Below are positions 1 through 5,332 of a stretch of DNA of 5,592 nucleotides, piece by piece; positions within the stretch are counted from its first letter, which is position 1; every line of letters begins with the position of its first letter. This DNA is from an uncultured Clostridiaceae bacterium (GTDB taxonomy: Bacteria; Bacillota; Clostridia; Lachnospirales; Lachnospiraceae). The translations under genes were made by a program, and so were the position numbers. The notes under the pieces are model-generated. The model was not told the origin of the DNA. It was given only the letters and a program-made list of their open reading frames with translations, and ran no database searches. The stretch is from positions 1 through 5,592 of the forward strand of contig CATKZA010000142.1 of the NCBI GenBank assembly GCA_949841235.1, in the 5' to 3' direction.

Positions 1-247
1 AACAAAATTCGGAACAAAAATACTTTTTTCGGATGATGCCGTCATCCTCTAAGAAATCTCTCTCTGCTTCGACCTGTTTCTTCACATCCCCTTTTCCCGG
101 CATGGCGATAGAGAGCGCCATGCCGACACACACTGTATCCCTATTCTCTGAACTATCATCTAAGTAACACCAACTGCCTTCTAATATCTTCTTCTTGCCA
201 GACGTTCTTTTGGCACTCTTGTGCCGACATACATTTGCATCTATCAA
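1..247 (-). CDS. Unrecognised partial reading frame, cut by window edge
   Basis: This minus-strand frame is open from the TAG at 281-283 to position 1, about 93 codons, and runs off the window. I do not recognise the family. The translation is rich in charged residues; two readable parts are LLIDANVCRHKSAKR and GDVKKQVEAERDFLEDDG. Many codons begin with G or A, as in real genes, and the opposite strand gives a Ser-rich shadow typical of antisense to coding DNA. The start is unclear. A TTG at 247 has a GAAGG five bases upstream; a GTG at 133 has AGGGA four bases upstream; ATGs occur at 121 and 103 with no good ribosome site. A weak extended -10 (TGGTATAGT, minus strand, 322-314) lies upstream. 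It may be a true gene, the remnant of a longer gene broken by the TAG, or chance. Confidence is low because no domain is recognised. Confidence 0.3.
   Translation of the reverse strand, partial: MIDANVCRHKSAKRTSGKKKILEGSWCYLDDSSENRDTVCVGMALSIAMPGKGDVKKQVEAERDFLEDDGIIRKKYFCSEFC
98..125. repeat. 10-bp inverted repeat, GC-rich stem-loop
   Basis: CGGCATGGCG at 98-107 is the exact reverse complement of CGCCATGCCG at 116-125, with an 8-base loop. Neither strand has a T-run after the stem, so it is not a standard terminator. It lies inside the unrecognised minus-strand frame and includes its two possible ATG codons (103 and 121). The symmetry is seen directly; any function is unknown. Confidence 0.5.
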
Positions 248-380
248 TAAGACCTTCTCATATGTATCTTGAATTTTAATCTATGTAATAATTATTCTCT
301 CTTCTGTGATGTCACTATACCAAAATAAGGTACTTTCTCTCATATGTTCCTTGTGTATGGGATCTAAACAAACTGTTTAT

Positions 381-413
381 GTTGCTATTCTCGGCTTCGC
401 CGTTCATAGTAAC
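381..413. repeat. 33-nt stem-loop, possible REP-like dispersed element
   Basis: The outer arms GTTGCTAT (381-388) and ATAGTAAC (406-413) pair over 8 bp with one G-T wobble. The inner arms CGGC (392-395) and GCCG (399-402) close a three-base TTC loop, separated from the outer stem by a 3x3 internal loop. There is no following T-run on either strand. The compact stem in a spacer resembles the short palindromic repeats scattered through many Lachnospiraceae genomes; that resemblance is from memory and untested. On the minus strand it can be read as the start of a short ORF, which I regard as spurious. Confidence 0.5.
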
Positions 414-416
414 CAA

Positions 417-469
417 AACGCATTTTCAATGCCAACGCATCGTTAATGCAAACGCATTGTTAATGCGTT
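417..469. repeat. Three-copy tandem array of a 17-bp dyad unit
   Basis: Three head-to-tail 17-base units with no gaps: AACGCATTTTCAATGCC (417-433), AACGCATCGTTAATGCA (434-450) and AACGCATTGTTAATGCG (451-467). Each starts AACGCAT and ends AATGC plus one base, and each contains a GCAT...ATGC inverted repeat around a short centre. The third unit extends into an 8-bp perfect dyad, AACGCATT/AATGCGTT (451-469), with a three-base loop. The array ends 27 bases before the ppaC stop codon. A 17-bp period with internal dyads could be clustered protein sites, three small cruciforms or RNA hairpins, or a short variable tandem repeat. The structure is seen directly; its function is unknown. Confidence 0.85.
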
Positions 470-473
470 ACAC

Positions 474-487
474 TTCCAGCGCTGGAA
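474..487. repeat. 14-bp perfect palindrome
   Basis: TTCCAGCGCTGGAA is self-complementary with no spacer. It lies between the tandem dyad array and the ppaC stop codon (497-499). As RNA read leftward from ppaC it could form a 5-bp stem with a GCGC tetraloop, but no T-run follows, so I do not call it an intrinsic terminator. A dimeric protein binding site or mRNA 3'-end structure is possible. Confidence 0.55.
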
Positions 488-496
488 TGCACATGT

Positions 497-2149
497 TTAT
501 TTCTCCTGCAAAGTCATCATCATAGGTGGAATCAACTGTTTTTTCCGGGAAACCACGCCATCCAGCAGAATTTTCTCCGCATCCTTGGGCAGATGGAAAG
601 CCTCCACCGCCGTCTCCCTGGCATCATCCCCCGCATAGAGGAGTTCCGTACTTCCACGCATAATATCCGTCAGCATAAAGTAAATCATGGAAATTCCATG
701 ATCCTCCATCGCCTTCTTCAAATATGGATTCAACCTGTCCTTGATTGCCTCCAGCGCATCCGCATCCATGGAATTAATCTGCCCCACGCCAAAGGTGGTA
801 CCCCCCACTTCAAATTTCTTGAAGTCCTGATAGAAAATCTCCTCGGAGGACTTGGCGGAGAGATTGCTTCCCGCCGCAAACATTTCCTTGGCGTACTCCT
901 CCACCTGAATGCCTGCAATGGAAGCCAGCTCCTCCGCCGCTCTCCTGTCCACCTCGGTGCAGGTGGGGGAACGGTAAATCAGCGTGTCCGACAGGATGGC
1001 GGAGCACAGCAGCCCCGCAATTCCCACGGGAATCTTCTCATGATGTTCCTGGTACATCTGGTAGACAATGGTGGCGGTACAGCCCAAAGGCTGGTTGCGG
1101 AAGACTACCGGCTCCAGCGTCTGCAAACTGCCGATGCGGTGGTGGTCGATAATCTCCAGAATCTTCGCCTCCTCGATTCCGTCCACCGCCTGGCTGACCT
1201 CGTTGTGATCCACCAGAATCAGTTGCTTCTTCCTAGCCCCCAGCAGCCGCCTGCGGGAAATCATGCCAAAATACTTCCCCGACCAGTCCAGCACCGGAAA
1301 ATCCCGGTAACGCTTCTTCGCCATCACCTCCCGGATGTCATCCAGATACTCTCCCAGCCCAAAGGTGACCAGATCCCGGCGCTTCATGAAATATCTAATG
1401 GGTATGCTCTGATTGATCAGGCGGGATGCGGTGAAGGTATCATAGGGCGTCCTGATAATAAAGCACCCCTTCTCCTCCGCCATCTTGCAGATCGTGTAGG
1501 ATGCCTTTGCGCCATCACAGATAATGATGCATTTGGCATCCATCTCGATGGCGCAAAGCTGGGACTCGTAGCGGTTTCCCAGAATGACGATGTCCCCCTC
1601 CTGGATATAGTTCTCCATCAGATCCGGATTGGCGGCGGCAATCAGGCATTTCCCCTTGGTAACCGACTCCTTTTCATCCCCCCGGACCATCTCCCCGGAA
1701 AGCGCCTCGATCACATTCACAAAGGGGGTTGCTGCCTTGGCTATGATCTTGCTGTCATAGACCTCCATGTATGATTTCGCAATATCCTCAATGGTGATCA
1801 AGCCTTTCAGCCGCCCCACCCCATCCACCACCGGCAGGGTCTGCAGGCCATCCCTGCGCATGATCTCCCATGCCATCTTCAGGGAAATATTTTGCTTCAC
1901 TCCCCGCACCCGGCTCACGTCAATGTCCATGACCTGGGTTCTCACATCCGTCATATAATCCGGGGCGGGCATCCCGAACCTATGCAGCACGAACTGCGTC
2001 TCCTCATTAATCTCCCCTGCCCGCTTAGCCACGTAAGTCTCCGGAGCAATTCTCTGCTTCAGCCTGGCATAGGCAATGGCAGAACAGACCGAATCCGTAT
2101 CCGGGTTGATATGGCCAATGACATTTACAATCTGCCCATTCTTGTTCAT
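497..2149 (-). CDS. ppaC: Mn-dependent inorganic pyrophosphatase, CBS-DRTGG type
   Basis: This is a 550-residue family II (DHH-superfamily) cytoplasmic pyrophosphatase that hydrolyses pyrophosphate to two phosphates, pulling biosynthetic reactions forward. Metal-binding motifs are present: GHINPDTDS (12-20, with H13, D17, D19), VDHN (313-316), IDHH (334-337) and SDT (387-389). The C-terminal DHHA2 domain carries the substrate-binding SRKKQ (534-538). Between the first and second motifs sits a regulatory insert: CBS 1 (about 65-130), DRTGG (about 135-245) and CBS 2 (about 248-305). In the characterised Clostridium perfringens enzyme of this architecture, AMP and ADP inhibit and diadenosine polyphosphates activate; I infer the same here. 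Length suits the subfamily, against about 310 residues without the insert. The start at 2149 is supported by AGAGGGTG (2166-2159) nine bases upstream and by the family N-terminus. The gene is divergent from bipA and appears monocistronic. No convincing intrinsic terminator follows. Confidence 0.97.
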   Translation of the reverse strand: MNKNGQIVNVIGHINPDTDSVCSAIAYARLKQRIAPETYVAKRAGEINEETQFVLHRFGMPAPDYMTDVRTQVMDIDVSRVRGVKQNISLKMAWEIMRRDGLQTLPVVDGVGRLKGLITIEDIAKSYMEVYDSKIIAKAATPFVNVIEALSGEMVRGDEKESVTKGKCLIAAANPDLMENYIQEGDIVILGNRYESQLCAIEMDAKCIIICDGAKASYTICKMAEEKGCFIIRTPYDTFTASRLINQSIPIRYFMKRRDLVTFGLGEYLDDIREVMAKKRYRDFPVLDWSGKYFGMISRRRLLGARKKQLILVDHNEVSQAVDGIEEAKILEIIDHHRIGSLQTLEPVVFRNQPLGCTATIVYQMYQEHHEKIPVGIAGLLCSAILSDTLIYRSPTCTEVDRRAAEELASIAGIQVEEYAKEMFAAGSNLSAKSSEEIFYQDFKKFEVGGTTFGVGQINSMDADALEAIKDRLNPYLKKAMEDHGISMIYFMLTDIMRGSTELLYAGDDARETAVEAFHLPKDAEKILLDGVVSRKKQLIPPMMMTLQEK

Positions 2150-2185
2150 TCGTAATTCACCCTCTTTCTGAGAGAAACTTGCGTA

Positions 2186-2220
2186 TCAAAGCCAGGACAT
2201 GTACACCTTGTTCCCCTCCT
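2186..2220 (-). other. Strong Shine-Dalgarno with possible 6-codon leader ORF
   Basis: In the presumed 5' leader of ppaC, minus strand, AGGAGGGG (2220-2213) is followed after six bases by GTG TAC ATG TCC TGG CTT TGA (2206-2186). This is the strongest ribosome-binding sequence in the spacer, yet it is about 65 bases upstream of the ppaC start, which has its own AGAGGGTG. It may drive a very short leader peptide (V/M-Y-M-S-W-L) or act as a ribosome standby site, or be chance in a purine-rich leader. Confidence 0.2.
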
Positions 2221-2250
2221 CTGGTCTGTTACTACATGTAACTATCTCTT

Positions 2251-2279
2251 AGCATAACACATATTTCAGAAAATTACAA
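2251..2279 (-). promoter_or_regulatory. Probable sigma-A promoter of ppaC
   Basis: On the minus strand, -35 TTGTAA (2279-2274) is separated by exactly 17 bases from -10 TATGCT (2256-2251), with the extended -10 TG at 2259-2258. Transcription would start near 2244, giving a leader of about 95 bases. Just at the start of that leader is a small inverted repeat, GTTAC/GTAAC (2228-2242), which could be an operator or an mRNA 5' hairpin. Confidence 0.6.
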
Positions 2280-2299
2280 ATAGAAATCCCAGTTTTTTC

Positions 2300-2327
2300 T
2301 TGTATATTTAGAAAAATATAGTATACT
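2300..2327 (+). promoter_or_regulatory. Probable sigma-A promoter of bipA
   Basis: -35 TTGTAT (2300-2305) and -10 TATACT (2322-2327) are 16 bases apart in an AT-rich stretch. Transcription would start near 2334, leaving a leader of about 155 bases before bipA. The ppaC -35 box is about 20 bases away on the other strand, so the two polymerase sites would be close or partly overlapping. Confidence 0.5.
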
Positions 2328-2363
2328 AATTATTTGTGGGTGCCTATCAGGTGTCCGGCAAAC

Positions 2364-2480
2364 ATGAAACATGCGCACAAAGGTGGAAAACACAAACAAA
2401 GTTTGTGTGGCAAGTTTGTGACTGCGCGTTGCTCGCACAAACATTGCATCATGCGCAAATGCGACACAGAAATGAGGTAA
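2364..2480 (+). CDS. Possible 38-codon Cys/His-rich leader ORF before bipA
   Basis: ATG at 2364 opens a 38-codon frame ending at TAA 2478-2480, nine bases before the bipA start. AGGTG (2349-2353) ten bases upstream could serve as ribosome site. The peptide starts MKHAHKGGKHKQ and is strongly basic (seven Lys and three Arg against one Asp and one Glu), with Cys at 15, 23, 28 and 33 and His at 3, 5, 10, 25 and 27. Its stop codon abuts the bipA ribosome site (GAGG, 2474-2477), so its translation would place ribosomes there. It is also in the same frame as bipA, with only this TAA between them. I do not recognise a family; the ORF may be a chance product of the repeated CACAAAC motifs. Confidence 0.3.
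   Translation: MKHAHKGGKHKQSLCGKFVTARCSHKHCIMRKCDTEMR
2370..2458 (+). promoter_or_regulatory. Structured bipA 5' leader with competing stem-loops
   Basis: Stem A is ACACAAAC (2390-2397) with GTTTGTGT (2401-2408), an 8-bp stem with an AAA loop. Stem B is CACAAA (2376-2381) with TTTGTG (2415-2420), enclosing stem A. Stem C is GTTTGTG (2414-2420) with CACAAAC (2436-2442). B and C need the same bases, so they exclude each other. A further hairpin, TTGC/GCAA (2444-2458), follows, and CATGCGCA occurs twice (2370-2377 and 2450-2457). This layout could regulate bipA translation, for example by temperature or leader translation, but it matches no riboswitch class I know. No terminator-like T-run is present. 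Confidence 0.35.
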
Positions 2481-2489
2481 TTTATAACC

Positions 2490-4316
2490 ATGAAGATGAG
2501 AAGAGAAGACGTGAGAAACATTGCAATCATAGCCCATGTAGACCACGGAAAGACAACCCTTGTAGACGAGCTGCTCAAGCAGAGCGGCGTATTCCGCTCC
2601 AATCAGGAAGTGGCAGAGCGCGTGATGGATTCCGGCGATATCGAGAGGGAGCGGGGCATCACCATCCTCTCCAAGAACACCGCCATTACTTATAAAGATA
2701 CGAAGATCAATATCATAGACACCCCCGGCCATGCCGACTTTGGCGGCGAGGTGGAGCGGGTACTGAAGATGGTGGACGGCGTGGTACTGGTGGTGGATGC
2801 CTTCGAGGGCGCCATGCCCCAGACAAAGTTCGTGCTGAAGAAGGCATTGGAACTGGAACTGCCCGTGGTGGTATGCATCAATAAGATCGACCGCCCGGAA
2901 GCCCGGCCGGCGGAAGTGGTGGACGAAGTGCTGGAACTCTTTATCGACCTGGATGCCAATGAGGAACAGCTGGACTGCCCCTTCATCTACGCCTCCGCCA
3001 GAGATGGCGTGGCCTCCTACAGCGACAGCGAGCCGGGAGCGGACATGATCCCCCTCTTCGATACCATCCTGGACTACATCCCTGCTCCGGAAGGGGATGC
3101 GGAAGCCGCTACCCAGGTGCTGATCAGCACCATCGACTACAATGAATACGTGGGGCGAATCGGCGTGGGCAAGGTGGACAACGGAACCATCCGGGTCAAT
3201 CAGGACGTGGTCATCGTCAACGCCCACGACAAGGATAAATGCACCAAGGTGAAAATCAGCAAGCTCTATGAATTTGACGGACTGCAAAAGGTAGAAGTGC
3301 AGGAGGCCACCGTGGGAGCCATCGTCGCCATCTCCGGCATCTCCGACATCCACATCGGCGACACCCTGTGCTCACCGGAAAATCCGGTAGCCATCCCCTT
3401 CCAGAAAATCTCCGAGCCTACCATCTCCATGGACTTCATGGTAAATGACAGCCCTCTGGCAGGGCAGGAGGGAAAGTTCGTCACCTCCCGCCATCTCAGG
3501 GAGCGGCTTTTCAGCGAACTGAACTCCGACGTGAGCCTGCGGGTGGAGGAGACGGACAATATGGACAGTTTCAAAGTCTCCGGCAGGGGGGAACTGCATC
3601 TTTCCGTATTGATTGAGAATATGCGCCGGGAGGGCTACGAATTTGCGGTGAGCAAGGCAGAAGTGCTGTACCGCACCGATGAGCGGGGCAAGCGTCTGGA
3701 GCCTATGGAGCGGGCATTTATCGACGTGCCGGAAGAGTTTGCCGGCAGCGTCATCGAGAAACTGAGCAACCGCAAGGGAGAGCTGCAGGGCATGGGCTCC
3801 ATCGGCGGGGGCTTCACCCGCCTGGAATTCCTCATCCCCTCCCGGGGGCTGATCGGCTACCGCGGGGAATTCCTCACGGACACCAAGGGAAACGGAGTGC
3901 TGAACACCGTTTTCGAGGAATATGGGCCATACAAGGGAGAGATCGCCTACAGGAAGCAGGGTTCCCTGATTGCCTTTGAATCCGGGGAAACCGTGGCCTA
4001 CGGGCTATTTAACGCCCAGGACCGCGGCACCCTCTTCGTAGGTCCCGGGGAAAAAGTCTACGGCGGCATGGTCATCGGCCAGAACGGAAAAACCGACGAT
4101 ATTGAGCTGAATGTATGCAAGACCAAGCACCTGACCAATACCCGCTCCTCCAGCGCAGACGAAGCACTCAAGCTCACGCCCCCGAAAATCCTCAGCCTGG
4201 AGGAAGCCTTGGAGTTTATCGACACGGACGAACTGTTGGAAATCACCCCGGAAAACCTGCGCATCCGCAAGAAAATCCTAGATGCCACCCAGCGTTTCCG
4301 GGCGAAGAAAAAGTGA
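2490..4316 (+). CDS. bipA: Ribosome-associated translational GTPase BipA/TypA
   Basis: This is a 608-residue GTPase, full family length (about 605-615). All G motifs are present: AHVDHGKT (15-22), RERGITI (53-59), DTPGH (77-81), NKID (131-134) and SAR (169-171). The beta-barrel domain follows (about 205-300), then the two EF-G-like domains (about 310-385 and 395-480) and the BipA-specific C-terminal domain (about 485-600), with its FVGPGEKVYGGMVIG stretch. BipA binds the 70S ribosome at the elongation factor site; in other bacteria it assists 50S assembly and growth in cold or other stress. The start at 2490 gives MKMRREDVRNIAIIAHVDHG, the usual N-terminus; the ATG at 2496 is less likely. GAGG (2474-2477) lies twelve bases upstream, a long spacing for a ribosome site. 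A long structured leader precedes the gene. Confidence 0.98.
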   Translation: MKMRREDVRNIAIIAHVDHGKTTLVDELLKQSGVFRSNQEVAERVMDSGDIERERGITILSKNTAITYKDTKINIIDTPGHADFGGEVERVLKMVDGVVLVVDAFEGAMPQTKFVLKKALELELPVVVCINKIDRPEARPAEVVDEVLELFIDLDANEEQLDCPFIYASARDGVASYSDSEPGADMIPLFDTILDYIPAPEGDAEAATQVLISTIDYNEYVGRIGVGKVDNGTIRVNQDVVIVNAHDKDKCTKVKISKLYEFDGLQKVEVQEATVGAIVAISGISDIHIGDTLCSPENPVAIPFQKISEPTISMDFMVNDSPLAGQEGKFVTSRHLRERLFSELNSDVSLRVEETDNMDSFKVSGRGELHLSVLIENMRREGYEFAVSKAEVLYRTDERGKRLEPMERAFIDVPEEFAGSVIEKLSNRKGELQGMGSIGGGFTRLEFLIPSRGLIGYRGEFLTDTKGNGVLNTVFEEYGPYKGEIAYRKQGSLIAFESGETVAYGLFNAQDRGTLFVGPGEKVYGGMVIGQNGKTDDIELNVCKTKHLTNTRSSSADEALKLTPPKILSLEEALEFIDTDELLEITPENLRIRKKILDATQRFRAKKK

Positions 4317-4330
4317 TAGATACACATAGG

Positions 4331-4355
4331 AAGAATGCAAAAAGCATGCATTCTT
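4331..4355 (+). terminator. Stem-loop after bipA, weak terminator candidate
   Basis: AAGAATGCA (4331-4339) pairs perfectly with TGCATTCTT (4347-4355) around a 7-base loop, 14 bases after the bipA stop. The stem is AT-rich and the downstream sequence is only loosely T-rich (TTTGCATACATTGTTTGT, from 4354), so termination may be partial and some transcripts may continue into fic. The stem is seen directly; terminator activity is inferred. Confidence 0.35.
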
Positions 4356-4426
4356 TGCATACATTGTTTGTGCCGCTTGTGGAGGCATGAATGGAGAAGT
4401 AAACGATAGAAAGCAGGGAATGAATC

Positions 4427-5332
4427 ATGGAATATAAGATATTAGAGCGAGATGCGAAACTGGGCAGCCAAACTGCTGCCCGCCTTCTGGAAGAAAGAGG
4501 CAGCAAGCTGGAAACGCTGCCCATCCGGGATGCCATGGGCTACTCCCTGTCCTGGTGTCCCGCCGCCATCCCCCAGAAATTATTGGCTGACATTGATCGA
4601 CTGTATCAAAACATTTCCGTGACAGATATTGATACAGACATTTCCATTGAAAAAGAATCCTTTCACAGCTGCCGCATCGAAGGTGCAGACACCACCATCG
4701 ATGAACTGAACGAAATCTTCCGTGCAAAGAGAACGGACCGCAAGGGAGACCGGATGATCCTGAACACCTACAGGGCTGTAAAATTCCTCAATCTGACGGC
4801 AAAGCGGAACGAGGATACCCTGGTGCGCCTGTGGGAGATTGTCACAGACGGCGTTTGCGACAATCCGGGCCTGTCGGGAAGCAAATTCCGCACCGGTACC
4901 GTGATGGTGGGCACCCACAGCGCGCCGGACGTGGAACTATTAGATTACTGCATGAAGCAGTTTTTTACCTTTTACCATGGGGACAACGTTCAGTCCCCCT
5001 ACATAAAAGTCGCCATCATTCATTTTTACTTCGCATATATGCACCCCTTCTGCGATGGGAATGGACGGATTGCCAGACTGCTGACATCCGATTTCCTCAT
5101 CCGCTCCGGGCTGGCCAATTTCAGCGCCCTGACGCTGAGCAAGACCATCAATGAGACATCCCAGGCATACTATATGGCGTTAGAGAACAGCGAAAATTCC
5201 TTGCAGGATATCACGCCATTCATCCAGTATATCTTAAAGGCTGTCTATGACAATCTTTACGAAGTGCTGGAGAATCAGAATATCCATATAGTAAACTATG
5301 TAAACTGGAGCGAGGTATACCAAAATGAATAA
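4427..5332 (+). CDS. Class II Fic-domain protein, probable AMP transferase
   Basis: This is a 301-residue Fic protein, predicted to transfer AMP from ATP to a hydroxyl of a target protein, releasing pyrophosphate. The active-site loop is HPFCDGNGR (206-214), matching the HPFx(D/E)GNGR consensus, with catalytic His206 and metal-binding Asp210. The inhibitory motif SCRIEG (81-86; S81, E85, G86) fits (S/T)xxxE(G/N) and lies before the Fic core, which defines class II; E85 should hold the enzyme inactive until displaced. The target-binding flap region is about 153-170. Residues 1-80 look like the usual Fic N-terminal helical region. There is no signal peptide or membrane segment, and no clear C-terminal DNA-binding domain. 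AGGGA (4415-4419), seven bases upstream, supports this start. No antitoxin gene is seen, as expected for a self-inhibited class II protein. The stop overlaps the next gene. Its target is unknown. Confidence 0.95.
   Translation: MEYKILERDAKLGSQTAARLLEERGSKLETLPIRDAMGYSLSWCPAAIPQKLLADIDRLYQNISVTDIDTDISIEKESFHSCRIEGADTTIDELNEIFRAKRTDRKGDRMILNTYRAVKFLNLTAKRNEDTLVRLWEIVTDGVCDNPGLSGSKFRTGTVMVGTHSAPDVELLDYCMKQFFTFYHGDNVQSPYIKVAIIHFYFAYMHPFCDGNGRIARLLTSDFLIRSGLANFSALTLSKTINETSQAYYMALENSENSLQDITPFIQYILKAVYDNLYEVLENQNIHIVNYVNWSEVYQNE

Noticed and set aside
316..408. 30-codon minus-strand ORF starting in the 33-nt stem-loop
   Set aside because: It has no ribosome site, its first codons are simply the stem-loop sequence, and nothing in it looks like a protein domain.
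417..467. CRISPR array
   Set aside because: The three units are contiguous with no spacers and are only 17 bases long.
417..487. Integron attC-type site or intrinsic terminator for ppaC
   Set aside because: No matching core-site pair (GTTRRRY with its partner) is present, and no T-run follows any of the stems on the minus strand.
593..1774. 393-codon plus-strand open frame opposite ppaC
   Set aside because: It is antisense to a clearly identified pyrophosphatase, has no recognisable motif and arises from the codon bias of the GC-rich gene.
2336..2695. 119-codon plus-strand frame crossing the bipA start
   Set aside because: Its second half is an out-of-frame reading of the BipA P-loop region, and the first half has no independent support.
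2274..3353. 359-codon minus-strand open frame running from bipA into the spacer
   Set aside because: Most of it is antisense to the conserved BipA GTPase domains; it is His/Val-rich as expected of a shadow and has no start or ribosome site of note.
4391..4402. Minimal ORF (Met-Glu-Lys-stop) preceded by GGAGG before fic
   Set aside because: Three codons at a good spacing are too easily found by chance; there is no further support.
4427..5332. Fic-based toxin-antitoxin module (class I, or Doc/Phd)
   Set aside because: The inhibitory SxxxEG motif is inside the Fic protein itself and no small antitoxin gene lies upstream, so a self-regulated class II Fic fits better.
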